Part shown: in pieces, positions 37,252 through 46,240 of the stretch
How positions within the stretch are numbered: the stretch's first letter is position 1
How the letters are laid out: every line of letters begins with the position of its first letter
NCBI RefSeq assembly: GCF_002367995.1
Contig: NZ_AP018207.1
Span: 4,525,083-4,589,082 of the forward strand
Source: Calothrix brevissima NIES-22
Lineage (GTDB): Bacteria; Cyanobacteriota; Cyanobacteriia; Cyanobacteriales; Nostocaceae
DNA: 64,000 nt
Direction of reading: 5' to 3'
Made by a program: the position numbers and the translations under genes
The notes under the pieces: generated by a model
Databases searched by the model: none
Told to the model about the DNA's origin: nothing
The model's input: the letters and a program-made list of their open reading frames with translations, nothing else

Positions 37252-38006
37252 ATTGGCTAAGGTATTGTTAGATTTGACCAATTTTTTGGGTTTTAAAACC
37301 CAAATCATGGTCTGAAACCTTAAAACTCCGTTGAATAATTGAGAATATTATCAATAATTTCTCGGAAACTTAAATCCCTACTCTTGAAAGGGTTCCCCCT
37401 GCCCTTGCAAACTCTTCAAGACGAATGCGCGAATTTTGAGTTGGTATTATCCCCCTCCCCAGCATTGAAAGACTAGGAATTTAATGATAGTCTAAATCAC
37501 ATAACAGTGGAAAAAATTGCTTTTTTTGACTAACTAAAGACATTTCATAAAAATATCAAACTTTTTGTCCGCAAGATGCAGACAAAGACACAGTTACCAC
37601 AGAAAACGTTACACTTTACACTATCGGTTTTTATGCCAGTAAAATTTTACATTCAGACAGAGTGGGCAACTGGTTTTCTTCACTAAAAGTAGGCAGTCAT
37701 ATGTCCTACACAAGTTGTGTGTCTGGAAGATGAGCAAATAGCTGGTCAATAATTACTGGCTAGTTTAGATATTTAGAAAAATCCACAATATTGAATAATA
37801 TTGCTTGTTTTTGATATGTACTGACTAATCTTGAGAGTAAGTTTTTTGCTCTCATGTCAGTAACATCTTGCAATTGGGAACTATAAAACGAAGAGAAAGC
37901 TAGATTTTTAAATTTATGCTTATACCTGTTGAATGTCTCATTCGATTGGTAATCTTTCAGATGTTTTCTAGTTTGATTCAACCTCTCAAAACTATCAGGA
38001 GCAAAT
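37252..38006. other. Gap after the transposase, no gene
   Basis: It contains a perfect 20-bp palindrome (37285-37304, TTTGGGTTTT plus its complement), likely the transposase terminator, then AT-rich sequence. A strong AGGAG Shine-Dalgarno at about 37997-38001 serves the rocD start. Confidence 0.5.
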
Positions 38007-39257
38007 ATGCAGGCAGCAAACGTAACTCTGGGAATTCCCAACTTCAACACTATGAATACCCAGGATTATATTGAACTAGAACAGCAATATGGTGCTGATA
38101 ATTATCATCCTTTAGATGTAGTTATCACTAAAGGAGAAGGTGTGTGGGTATGGGATATAGAAGGTAAAAAATATCTAGATTTTCTTTCAGCTTATTCAGC
38201 ATTAAATCAGGGTCATTGTCATCCCAAAATCCTTGAAGCAATGATAAAACAAGCCGAGAAAGTTACACTAACTTCCAGGGCTTTTCGCAATGACCAATTA
38301 GGAAGATTTTATCAAAAGCTTTCTGAGATTTCTGGCTTACCTAAAGTGCTACCCATGAATTCGGGAGCCGAAGCTGTGGAAACTGCTATCAAAGCCATTC
38401 GTAAATGGGCTTATAAAGTAAAAGGTGTACCAGAAAATCAAGCAGAAATTATTGTTTGTAATAATAATTTTTCGGGACGCACTATTAGTTTGATTAGCTT
38501 TTCGACAGAAGAACAATATCAAGATGGATTTGGGCCTTTAACTACTGGGTTTAAAGTTATCCCTTTTGGTGATGCTGAAGCATTAAAAAAAGCGATTACT
38601 CCTAACACTGCGGCATTTTTGGTAGAACCAATTCAGGGTGAAGGAGGTATTATTGTTCCTCCCAATGGGTTTTTAAAGCAAGCAGAACAAATCTGTCGCC
38701 ATCATAATGTCTTACTGGTTTTTGATGAAATCCAAACAGGTTTGGGAAGAACAGGTAAAATGTTTGCCCATCAATACGAGGATGTCCAACCTGATGGTAT
38801 AACTGTAGGTAAAGCTTTATCTGGTGGATTTTATCCCATTTCTGCGTTTATTTCTACTGACGAAGTGATGGGTGTATTTCAGCCAGGAGATCATGGTAGT
38901 ACCTTTGGTGGAAATCCTTTAGCTGCTGCTATTGGAATTGCAGCACTTGATGTTCTTATAGAAGAAGAATTATCAGAAAAAGCCTTACATCTGGGAGGAT
39001 ATTTTCTAGATAAATTACAATCAATTCAGAGTTCATATATTAAGGAAGTCCGTGGCAAAGGTTTATTAATCGGCATGGAATTGTACCCCGAAGCCGGTGG
39101 TGCTAGACGTTTTTGTAAAGCCTTAGCTAAAGAGGGATTATTAGCTAAAGAAACTAGAGATAATGTCATTCGTTTTGCCCCTCCCTTAGTTATTTCCCAA
39201 GATGAAATAGATTGGGCATTGGAGAAAATTGAGCGAGTTTTAACAACCACTTGTTAG
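38007..39257 (+). CDS. rocD: Ornithine aminotransferase
   Basis: 416 aa class III PLP aminotransferase. The start at 38007 is chosen because AGGAG lies five bases upstream; an alternative ATG at 38052 would remove 15 residues. NSGAEAVETAIKAIRKWAY binds PLP phosphate, LLVFDEIQTGLGRTGKMFAH holds the Asp, and ITVGKALSGGFYPISAFIS the Schiff-base Lys. It interconverts ornithine and glutamate semialdehyde. The downstream polyamine-type gene suggests a role in arginine/ornithine catabolism. Confidence 0.9.
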   Translation: MQAANVTLGIPNFNTMNTQDYIELEQQYGADNYHPLDVVITKGEGVWVWDIEGKKYLDFLSAYSALNQGHCHPKILEAMIKQAEKVTLTSRAFRNDQLGRFYQKLSEISGLPKVLPMNSGAEAVETAIKAIRKWAYKVKGVPENQAEIIVCNNNFSGRTISLISFSTEEQYQDGFGPLTTGFKVIPFGDAEALKKAITPNTAAFLVEPIQGEGGIIVPPNGFLKQAEQICRHHNVLLVFDEIQTGLGRTGKMFAHQYEDVQPDGITVGKALSGGFYPISAFISTDEVMGVFQPGDHGSTFGGNPLAAAIGIAALDVLIEEELSEKALHLGGYFLDKLQSIQSSYIKEVRGKGLLIGMELYPEAGGARRFCKALAKEGLLAKETRDNVIRFAPPLVISQDEIDWALEKIERVLTTTC

Positions 39258-39677
39258 TTTGGCGTAAATTGAGTTCTGCGGGGTGACTTGTAGTGTTTGA
39301 GAAGTCATTAGTAGCAAAATTGAACAATCGTCTCACCCAACTCATGAGTATCTGGGAATTGCACGTCAAGTTAAATAAAAGACGGCAATCTGATCCTGGT
39401 TTGTCCTGGTACGACCACTGTGAAGCGCCTAGTACAAGAAGGCAAAAGTAAAAAGTGAGCCACTGCGTTGGGCGGGTTTCCCGACTTGTACCCCTACGGG
39501 GAAGCAAGCTACGCGTAGCGTCTCCGATTAGGAGAAGCAAGTGGCGTTAGCGACGCAGGAGCGTGACTCTGAAGGAGTCAAAAGGCAAAAGAAAGAAGTT
39601 TTATAGTATGGGCTTTTGCCTTCTAGATGCTATGCAGACCGAATGATTTTAATTTTCAATAAAAAGGACAATCTACC
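39258..39677. repeat. Intergenic region with interspersed repeat debris
   Basis: About 39462-39570 contains GGGCGGGTTTCCCGACTTG, CTACGCGTAGCGTCTCC and GGCGTTAGCGACGC units, related to parts of the 1470-1530 and 17200-17240 sequences. No gene is supported. An AAAAAGGACA Shine-Dalgarno-like stretch precedes the next start. Confidence 0.6.
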
Positions 39678-40721
39678 ATGAATCGTGAAGAACTTTTGCA
39701 AGAAACCGTGCAACCAATTGACATTAAAGCTTTCGATGTTGTTGGCTTAGTGGAAGCTATGAGTAAGACAGCTTTCCAAGGTCGAAATTTGGGAAGGGCA
39801 GCGAAAATTTATGATGCAATGCTGCAAGATAAAGAATGTACGATTATTCTGTGTTTAGCTGGGTCTTTATTTAGTGCTGGACTCAAGGGAATAGTCCATG
39901 ATTTAATTACTCATAATATGGTAGATGCGATCGTGTCTACTGGCGCTAACATTGTCGATCAAGATTTCTTTGAAGCTTTGGGTTATCGTCATTATGTCGG
40001 CGACCCCTTTGCTGATGATGAGGTGTTAAGACAGCAACGAATAGACCGCATATATGACACCTATATTGATGAAGATCAGCTGCGGGTGTGTGACATGACG
40101 ATCGCAGAAATCGCCGAGGGTTTAGAGAAGCGTCCCTATTCTTCACGGGAATTTATTCAGGAAATGGCGGTTTATTTGGAACGTCGGGGAAACTATGGTC
40201 AATCTGTGGTGCAAGCTGCTTATCAACACCAAGTACCAATTTTTGTCCCTGCTTTTAGTGACTGTTCTGCTGGCTTTGGCTTAGTGCATCATCAATGGAA
40301 TTCTCCAGAATCTCATTTAACCATTGACTCGGTGCGAGACTTCCGGGAGTTGACGCAGTGCAAACTAGCTTCCAAATATACTGGATTGGTGATGATTGGT
40401 GGCGGTGTACCGAAAAACTTCGCTCAGGATACAGTGGTAGCTGCGGAAATGCTGGGATTTGAGACGAGTATGCACAAGTATACAATTCAAGTCACCGTTG
40501 CTGATGAGCGTGATGGGGCTTTATCTGGTTCTACTCTCAAAGAGGCTCATTCTTGGGGCAAAGTAGATAAAGCTACTGAACAAATGGTCTTTTCTGAGGC
40601 GACTGTGGCTTTACCATTAATCGCGGGGTATGCCTATGGTAAGGGTAATTGGCGCGATCGCCAACCGCATCATTTAGCTGATTTATTCACTAAACCTCAA
40701 CCCAAGGTAGTGACTGCCTAG
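39678..40721 (+). CDS. speY: Deoxyhypusine synthase-like homospermidine/spermidine synthase
   Basis: 347 aa of the deoxyhypusine synthase fold. NAD-binding and active-site segments include IILCLAGSLFSAGLKGIVHD, DAIVSTGANIVDQDF and IFVPAFSDCSAGFGLVHHQW; VMIGGGVPKNFAQDTVV follows. Bacterial members usually make homospermidine, not hypusine, because bacteria lack eIF5A, and homospermidine is a known major polyamine of heterocystous cyanobacteria. Expected active-site Lys is near the C-terminal WGKVDKATEQMVFSEATVAL. The symbol speY is tentative. Same strand as rocD, 420 bp apart. Confidence 0.82.
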   Translation: MNREELLQETVQPIDIKAFDVVGLVEAMSKTAFQGRNLGRAAKIYDAMLQDKECTIILCLAGSLFSAGLKGIVHDLITHNMVDAIVSTGANIVDQDFFEALGYRHYVGDPFADDEVLRQQRIDRIYDTYIDEDQLRVCDMTIAEIAEGLEKRPYSSREFIQEMAVYLERRGNYGQSVVQAAYQHQVPIFVPAFSDCSAGFGLVHHQWNSPESHLTIDSVRDFRELTQCKLASKYTGLVMIGGGVPKNFAQDTVVAAEMLGFETSMHKYTIQVTVADERDGALSGSTLKEAHSWGKVDKATEQMVFSEATVALPLIAGYAYGKGNWRDRQPHHLADLFTKPQPKVVTA

Positions 40722-41023
40722 AAATTTTCAGGGGGTAAATTTACCCCCTGTCACATGAGAAACATAACTTGAATATTAGCTATAGCGTGTTATGTTCCCC
40801 TTCATCTTGGCAAAAATATGAAGTTTGTATTTATCTCTTGTGTTAGATAACACAACTAAGTGGTCAACTTATGGTAGAAATTGTTTGTTTTTTTGGTGTA
40901 AATTATTTGATTTTTTTACGTAACTCTTTGTATCGTTAGGAAGACGATGATTATATAAAGTTTTTTTAAGATTGGAGACAAGATAGATAAAGTACAAACA
41001 CAAAATCAAAAAGGCAACGAATT
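40722..41023. other. Promoter region of the Hlip gene
   Basis: 302 bp, AT-rich, with a short GGGGGTAAATTTACCCCC-type hairpin right after the speY stop (about 40730-40749) that looks like its terminator. No other feature recognised. Confidence 0.6.
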
Positions 41024-41242
41024 ATGCAAGAAATAAAAGAGGTAAAAGGAAGCCAGGATTTACTTCCAGAAATTAAAGAGCCTTATTATTACGCTGGTAC
41101 TCGTTGGAGATGGGGTTTCCAACCAAGTGCAGAGATTTGGAACGGACGCTTGGCGATGATTGGTTTTTTTGCAACTGCACTGTTTGAAATCCTTAATAAA
41201 GATGGGCTTCTTGGAGGACTGTTCTGGGGATTTTTCCAATAA
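41024..41242 (+). CDS. High-light-inducible protein (Hlip)
   Basis: 72 aa with one chlorophyll-binding transmembrane helix: [20 protein letters not shown] (EXXNGRXAM motif). Hlips bind chlorophyll a and carotenoid and protect photosystem II assembly intermediates in the thylakoid membrane. The N-terminal ~35 residues are soluble (YYYAGTRWRWGFQPS). A long perfect hairpin lies 100 bp downstream. Confidence 0.92.
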   Translation: MQEIKEVKGSQDLLPEIKEPYYYAGTRWRWGFQPSAEIWNGRLAMIGFFATALFEILNKDGLLGGLFWGFFQ

Positions 41243-41341
41243 AAAAGTAATACTGCTCTTGCTCTATATTCCTGGATTGCAGAATCACAAAAATCCCCAT
41301 CTTTCGGAGAATTTGGTTTAAACAAGTATGCTCAAATATTG

Positions 41342-41378
41342 CGCTCCATTCATGATAGTTAATATCATGAATGGAGCG
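41342..41378. terminator. Perfect 16-bp stem hairpin
   Basis: CGCTCCATTCATGATA (41342-41357) pairs with 41363-41378 with a 5-nt GTTAA loop, followed by TAAAAATTTT. It lies ~100 bp after the Hlip stop and ~107 bp before the convergent hypB stop: a likely bidirectional terminator, unusually long and perfect. Confidence 0.65.
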
Positions 41379-41484
41379 TAAAAATTTTGCTCGTGTATCC
41401 TCATCTAGATATTTCCGCATCCTGTTTTGACACTAAATTGTAAATCTATTAAATGAATTGTCTAGATTGAAATTTAAACTCACT

Positions 41485-42414
41485 TTATGAATATACCTGT
41501 GAACTATTTTTAACCTTTTCTGATAACCACTTATACCAACTTTCTAACCCAGTTCCCGTTAACGCCGAAACTTGAAAAACCTGAATTTGAGGATTAACCT
41601 GCTGGGCGTATTCTATACAACGCTGAACGTCAAACTGCACATGAGGTAGTAAATCAATTTTGGTGAGAATCATTATCTCACTAGCACGAAATATATGAGG
41701 ATATTTTATCGGCTTATCTTCTCCCTCAGTGACAGACAAAATTACTACTTTGAAGTGTTCTCCTAAATCAAATAAGGCGGGACAAACAAGATTACCCACA
41801 TTCTCAATCATCACCACTGAATTCAACGGCGGATTCAGTTGTTGTAAACCCCGTTCTACCATCGCTGCATCTAAATGACAGCCTGTACCTGTGTTGATTT
41901 GTACTACTTTACAGCCTGTATCTTGAATTTTCTTAGCATCATTAATCGTTTCTTGATCTCCTTCAATCACGCTGATAGACAACTGATGTTTTAAATCATT
42001 AATAGTGCGAGTTAATAGTGTTGTTTTTCCTGAACCTGGAGAACTCATTAGATTTAAAGCAAGGATATTGCGGCCTTTAAACCATCCACGATTTTGGGCT
42101 GCTATTAAATTATTTTTTGCTAAAATATCTTGCTCTAAAGATATAGTTGTGCTATTTAATTGAGCATGAATCTGAGACGTTTCTGAGATGGAATCATGAC
42201 TGTGAGAATGCGTGACTACAGTGCCATCTGGTAAAGTGTGGGTGTGGACATGATGAGAATCATGATTGTGAGAATGGGCGATCGCTGTATCTTCATGTGA
42301 AGTATGAGCATGGTGATGATGCTCATCTTGTGAGCTAATTACTGCTACTTCATTTGTTTCAGTGTTGATGATTTTGACTTCAGCATCGTCAGAGCAACCG
42401 CAAGTTACACACAT
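41485..42414 (-). CDS. hypB: Hydrogenase nickel incorporation GTPase HypB
   Basis: 309 aa. The N-terminus MCVTCGC is the high-affinity nickel motif of E. coli-type HypB; a His-rich stretch follows (DEHHHHAHTSHED, SHNHDSHHVHTHT), then the SIMIBI GTPase: NLMSSPGSGKTTLLTRTIND (P-loop), SVIEGDQETINDA, GTGCHLDAAM and LTKIDLLPHVQFDVQRC. It delivers or stores Ni for hydrogenase. No other hyp or hydrogenase genes are here; instead it sits beside metal-transport genes, so a wider Ni/Zn storage role is possible. Confidence 0.92.
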   Translation of the reverse strand: MCVTCGCSDDAEVKIINTETNEVAVISSQDEHHHHAHTSHEDTAIAHSHNHDSHHVHTHTLPDGTVVTHSHSHDSISETSQIHAQLNSTTISLEQDILAKNNLIAAQNRGWFKGRNILALNLMSSPGSGKTTLLTRTINDLKHQLSISVIEGDQETINDAKKIQDTGCKVVQINTGTGCHLDAAMVERGLQQLNPPLNSVVMIENVGNLVCPALFDLGEHFKVVILSVTEGEDKPIKYPHIFRASEIMILTKIDLLPHVQFDVQRCIEYAQQVNPQIQVFQVSALTGTGLESWYKWLSEKVKNSSQVYS

Positions 42415-42577
42415 AATTTTTCTTTAAGTCTCATGCTTTCAAAAAGCGTACCAATTGTCTGATAAGGAAAAAGTTTATTAAATACAGATATAAATATTAA
42501 AGCTTAGATAATATTTATATCTGTATTTAAAAGCTAAATATTTTGAAATATAGAGAAAAAATAATTTAATCTAACTT

Positions 42578-43120
42578 TTAAAAACTCTTAGATACTTTTT
42601 CAATTATTTTATTATTAATATCAACATTAAACAGAGATTCACTAGAAGTATTCATCACTGCATCATAGCGCTGACGTTCATTTAGCTCCTGGTTCCACTT
42701 ATTAAGTAAAGAACTAGCCGTAGCTGGTATTACATAACGCAGTGATTTTCTGTTTTTCTTATTATTAATTAGAACAATACCAAAGTTGCTAAAGTCGCTT
42801 TTAGAGGGGAGAATCCGTAGAGAGTTTTGTCCCGGCGTAGCGACTGTAGCAATCATGATACCATCCGCAACACAAGGACAGGGCGCATTAGCACCGTCAA
42901 GGTAAGTAATGTCCAAGTCGCGTGGTTTAGCATCAAGACGCTGCATTGCATCTAATCCTATACGTATTCCCAGAGCAATGTAACTACCAAAACCTCCATG
43001 TACCCGCCTTCCCAGAGCGATCCATTCTTCTGGAGTTTCGGCCTTTGCTGGCACAGACGCAAGTAAAAAATACAAGCAAATTAGTAAGCATCCAAGTTGC
43101 GTAAGTTTGTTAGGCATCAC
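42578..43120 (-). CDS. Exported FmdE-like (formylmethanofuran dehydrogenase subunit E) domain protein
   Basis: 180 aa. Signal peptide LGCLLICLYFLLASVPAKAE; mature part has RRVHGGFGSYIALGIRIGLD and NAPCPCVADGIMIATVATPG, resembling the FmdE fold (HGH-like plus Cys residues that bind zinc in characterised members). Cyanobacteria lack formylmethanofuran, so the role is different, perhaps metal binding in the periplasm. It lies just upstream of hypB on the same strand (163 bp gap). Confidence 0.65.
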   Translation of the reverse strand: MMPNKLTQLGCLLICLYFLLASVPAKAETPEEWIALGRRVHGGFGSYIALGIRIGLDAMQRLDAKPRDLDITYLDGANAPCPCVADGIMIATVATPGQNSLRILPSKSDFSNFGIVLINNKKNRKSLRYVIPATASSLLNKWNQELNERQRYDAVMNTSSESLFNVDINNKIIEKVSKSF

Positions 43121-43363
43121 TATACTTTGTAATATTTTCAGGTGATAAAATGAGTACTTTTATGAGCTATTTGACCATGAAAGCCACATTCATAAGCTAT
43201 GTGAAAAGTTTCTCAAGATTATTTAAATAAAAATAAAGCAGATTTCAGCAGTCATAGAATTAAAACAGATTTTCTATCTAAAAGACCCATTTTTGTATAT
43301 TACTTATTTGCTAACTGCAATCATTTCCAAAGCATTAACAATTGACTACTGGCAACTAAAAAG

Positions 43364-43366
43364 TAA
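43364..43366. repeat. TAA target-site duplication, left copy
   Basis: TAA directly precedes the IS5-family element and is repeated at 44280-44282. Confidence 0.6.
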
Positions 43367-43389
43367 GAGACCATTTATAAAGTAAATCT

Positions 43390-43758
43390 TTAGACGGCCA
43401 GACGACGTAACATGATACGAGTCATAACGGCATATATGGCAGCTTCGCTCATTTCAGGAAGACGTTCGTAATCTTTACTCAAACGATGGTACTGGTTAAA
43501 CCAACCGAATGTTCTTTCTACTACCCAACGCTTGGGTAAAACTTCAAATTCTTTATCAGTACGGCGCATGACCTCAACATGAGCTTGAATCATCAACCAA
43601 ACAGCCAGCGCAAACTTATCACCGTTATACCCAGAGTCAACCCAAATAACTTCAACTTTTTCCAGTAATTCTGGGCGTTCCTCCACCAGTTCCATCAAGG
43701 CATACGCTGCCAGCACTCTTTCAGGAGCATTGCCTTCACTCACAATCACTTTGAGCAA
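43390..43758 (-). CDS. IS5-family transposase, ORF B
   Basis: 122 aa from its first ATG, but read as the -1 continuation of ORF A it extends up to about 43845. It carries the second Asp (VEVIWVDSGYNGDKFALAVW) and the Glu (KRWVVERTFGWFNQYHRLSK) of the DDE triad. Frame difference from ORF A is one base. Confidence 0.85.
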   Translation of the reverse strand: MLKVIVSEGNAPERVLAAYALMELVEERPELLEKVEVIWVDSGYNGDKFALAVWLMIQAHVEVMRRTDKEFEVLPKRWVVERTFGWFNQYHRLSKDYERLPEMSEAAIYAVMTRIMLRRLAV

Positions 43759-43802
43759 TAGCCCAAGACTATCAACGATTGTTTGGCGTTTTCTTCCTTT
43801 GA

Positions 43803-44207
43803 CTAACTTGCCACCATCAAAGCCGTAGACATCCCCCTTTTTTGAGTCGTTTTTACCGACTGACTATCTGCTGCGATGGCACTTGGTTGTGTTGATCTAC
43901 CTAATTTTGTGCGAACTTGACCACGCAGTGTATGGTTGAATTTTTCCCAAACTCCCTTGCGCTGCCATTTACGGTAATAACTGTATACCGTTGAGCTTGG
44001 CGGGAAGTCTCCGGGAAGCATATTCCATTGGCATCCAGTTTTCAAATGATAATAGATGGCATTGCATACTTCCCGCATATCAGTTGTGCGTGGATGCCCT
44101 CCTTCTTTGGCTGGTGGAATCAAGGGAGCCAGGATTTCCCACTCCATATCAGTTAAATCTGTAGGGTAAGACTTTCGCGCCATGACCGCATATCTATGTA
44201 AATACAC
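43803..44207 (-). CDS. IS5-family transposase, ORF A
   Basis: 134 aa. N-terminal helix-turn-helix region (YPTDLTDMEWEILAPLIPPA; MREVCNAIYYHLKTGCQWNM) and the first catalytic Asp in AIAADSQSVKT. The zero frame ends shortly after the slippery site; a -1 shift at CAAAAAAGG continues into ORF B as KKGDVYGFDGGKLVKGRKRQ. Confidence 0.88.
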   Translation of the reverse strand: MYLHRYAVMARKSYPTDLTDMEWEILAPLIPPAKEGGHPRTTDMREVCNAIYYHLKTGCQWNMLPGDFPPSSTVYSYYRKWQRKGVWEKFNHTLRGQVRTKLGRSTQPSAIAADSQSVKTTQKRGMSTALMVAS

Positions 44208-44506
44208 TGTACATAAAGTATCTTATCGTTCTCAAAACTCCTTTCTCTTGGCTTTTAGATTTACTTTATAAATAGCCTCTAAGACTTCACCGCATAACAG
44301 AACTAAATCTAAGTGGTTCTTCCGTACCTGTTATGTCAAATTATTAGTTAAACATCAATCAAAACTTGCTGAAAAAATCTAGGTTAAAAACTCAAAACAC
44401 TGCTCAACAGCTAAAATGTTATTAAATAATGCCTATTTTTATTGTTTTGCCAGGGTTTCATGATAATCGTGAATGTAATTTAGCATAGTATGTAATGAAG
44501 AGCCAT

Positions 44507-44815
44507 CTAAGTTAAAAAGCGATCCAATACAGTCTTTAATGCTGAAATTTCAGTTTTGATATCTCCTTCATTAGTAGTTCGAGCAATAGATTCCTTGAGA
44601 TATTCATGTAAAATAATTCGCCCAACCTGTTTAATTGCTCCTCGGACAGCAGCTATTTGAACTAATACATCTGGGCAAGGACGGCTAGACTCAACCATAT
44701 TCTTGACACCGCGAATATGTCCTTCAATGCGGGATAATCGCTTCATCAAATCATCTAGAGATGCTTCACTATAACTATGTTGGAGATTGGGTAAAGTTTT
44801 TTGTTCGGAATCCAT
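44507..44815 (-). CDS. FrmR/RcnR-family metal- or formaldehyde-sensing repressor
   Basis: 102 aa, all-helical DUF156 family. RLSRIEGHIRGVKNMVESSR has the conserved His/Arg DNA-facing residues. The sensor residues are Cys in SSRPCPDVLVQ and His in ILHEYLKESI; the second Cys of the CsoR type is missing, which is nearer to FrmR/RcnR. It lies divergent to znuA, and a CCCC-TACT-GGGG element (45064-45075) in the shared region is a candidate operator. Effector (Ni, Co, Zn or aldehyde) unknown. Confidence 0.85.
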   Translation of the reverse strand: MDSEQKTLPNLQHSYSEASLDDLMKRLSRIEGHIRGVKNMVESSRPCPDVLVQIAAVRGAIKQVGRIILHEYLKESIARTTNEGDIKTEISALKTVLDRFLT

Positions 44816-45154
44816 GTAGCTGTTTTTGTTAACTTTTTTGTTGGTTTGAAATCGATTAGTGATGGTTTATGGGCAAGCAAAGACTTGACTATTAATTTAT
44901 CAAGCAACTGTCAAGAATTTCAGAAAATGTAAATATCATGTAGCAAAACCTAATTTTTATAAAATTAAATCTATCTCTAGTAATAATTTTTTAAATTAAT
45001 TAAAAATCAAATTAGCTCTAGGAGTAGATATATATTAAAAAAATCTAAAAATTGCTTTAATATCCCCTACTGGGGCATTGCATTAATTAACAGAAAAAAG
45101 ATGTACTGAGAAATAAATTAACAACAAAAAAGTATTACTATTTAAGTCTGAGTA
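44816..45154. promoter_or_regulatory. Divergent regulatory region with candidate FrmR/RcnR-type operator
   Basis: 339 bp. The only distinct sequence is CCCCTACTGGGG at 45064-45075, a G/C block in otherwise AT-rich DNA, 80 bp before the znuA start. RcnR/CsoR-family operators are typically TACT-G(n) type. No Zur-like palindrome was recognised. Confidence 0.45.
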
Positions 45155-46222
45155 ATGAAAACCTCTGCGTTGCTCCTAGTCTTTAGTTTGACACTCACCG
45201 CTTGTAATGCGCCTCAAAATACAGCAGTATCACCAACTCCTTCAGAAAGTACTGCGACTGTACAACCCGTACAGAACCAAACCAAAAGTAAAACTTTAGT
45301 TGTAACAACAGTAGCTCCGCTAACAAATATTGTCAGTAATATTGCAGGCGATCGCGTGCAAGTCAAAGGTATCATTCCCGAAGGTACTGACTCCCACACT
45401 TTTGAGCCACGTCCTAGCGATACTGATTTACTATCCAAAGCTAACTTAATCATCGTCAATGGACTGCACTTAGAAAGCCCAACAGAAAAACTCGCAAAAG
45501 CTTCTAAACCTCAACAAACAAACATCTACGAACTAGGTAGCAACACCATTACCGAAAGTCAGTGGATTTATGACTTTAGCTTTCCCAAAGAAAAAGGAGA
45601 TCCCAATCCGCATTTATGGGTGAACCCCAAGTATGCTGAAGCTTACGCCAAACTAGCTGCTAAACAGTTAACTCAATTAGATCCAGAGGGCAAAGATTAC
45701 TACGCCAAAAATTTAAATAACTATTTGCAACGTCTCGACGCGCTAGACAAAGTAACAAGAGAAGTCGTGGCTAGTATCCCCGCCAAAAATCGCAAACTCC
45801 TGACATACCATGACTCTTGGGCTTACTGGGCAAGAGAGTACGGCTTCCAGGTCATTGGTGCTATCCAACCCTCGGATTTTAAAGAACCTTCAGCACAAGA
45901 CGTTGCCAAACTCATCGACCAGATTCGGAAACTGGGCGTACCTGCGATTTTTGGTTCTGAGGTATACCCCAGCAAAGTAGAAGAGCAAATTGCCCGTGAA
46001 GCGAAGGTAAAAACCGCTAACACGGCTGATGACGAATTACCTGGTACTGGTTCGGCTAATGCCATCGAAAATACCAATCCTCAACACACCTACATTGGCA
46101 TGATGGCAAATAATCTGCGAATCATTGCCGAAAATCTGGGGGGCAATCCCAAGTTGGTTGATAAGCTAAACACTACCAATGTCGTTGGCCCAACCGCAAC
46201 CACCGCGACAACGGCTCAGTAG
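45155..46222 (+). CDS. znuA: Zinc/manganese ABC transporter solute-binding lipoprotein
   Basis: 355 aa. Lipobox LTLTACNAP at the N-terminus, then a Ser/Thr/Pro/Gln linker and the cluster 9 (TroA/ZnuA) fold. Metal ligands by pattern: His in EGTDSHTFEPRP, His in NPHLWVNPKY, His in LTYHDSWAYWAREYG, and Asp in NTADDELPG. A His at the third position is zinc-like, whereas Mn-specific PsaA/MntC proteins have Glu. No His-rich loop as in classical ZnuA. First gene of a three-gene operon. Confidence 0.88.
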   Translation: MKTSALLLVFSLTLTACNAPQNTAVSPTPSESTATVQPVQNQTKSKTLVVTTVAPLTNIVSNIAGDRVQVKGIIPEGTDSHTFEPRPSDTDLLSKANLIIVNGLHLESPTEKLAKASKPQQTNIYELGSNTITESQWIYDFSFPKEKGDPNPHLWVNPKYAEAYAKLAAKQLTQLDPEGKDYYAKNLNNYLQRLDALDKVTREVVASIPAKNRKLLTYHDSWAYWAREYGFQVIGAIQPSDFKEPSAQDVAKLIDQIRKLGVPAIFGSEVYPSKVEEQIAREAKVKTANTADDELPGTGSANAIENTNPQHTYIGMMANNLRIIAENLGGNPKLVDKLNTTNVVGPTATTATTAQ

Positions 46223-46240
46223 TAGTTATTAAATTAGTGC

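Larger units (their letters stand above)
43367..44279 (-). mobile_element. IS5-family insertion sequence (IS427/IS1031-like), complete
   Basis: 913 bp. Terminal inverted repeats of ~23 bp (GAGACCATTTATAAAG... at the left, GAGGCTATTTATAAAG... when the right end is reversed; two mismatches) and a TAA duplication on both sides. The transposase is in two overlapping frames joined by a slippery A6G run near 43840. It splits the metal locus between the FmdE-like gene and the FrmR-type regulator. Ends, target duplication and both frames are intact, so it is probably a recent and mobile copy. Confidence 0.9.

Noticed and set aside
35820-37330. Full-length IS around the IS4/IS701-like transposase
   Set aside because: I could not find matching terminal inverted repeats or a target duplication, so only the transposase gene is claimed.
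37760-38050. 96-codon minus-strand frame next to rocD
   Set aside because: Overlaps the rocD ribosome-binding site and start; no recognisable features.
39190-39540. Minus-strand 116-codon frame
   Set aside because: Runs antisense to the rocD end and through repeat debris.
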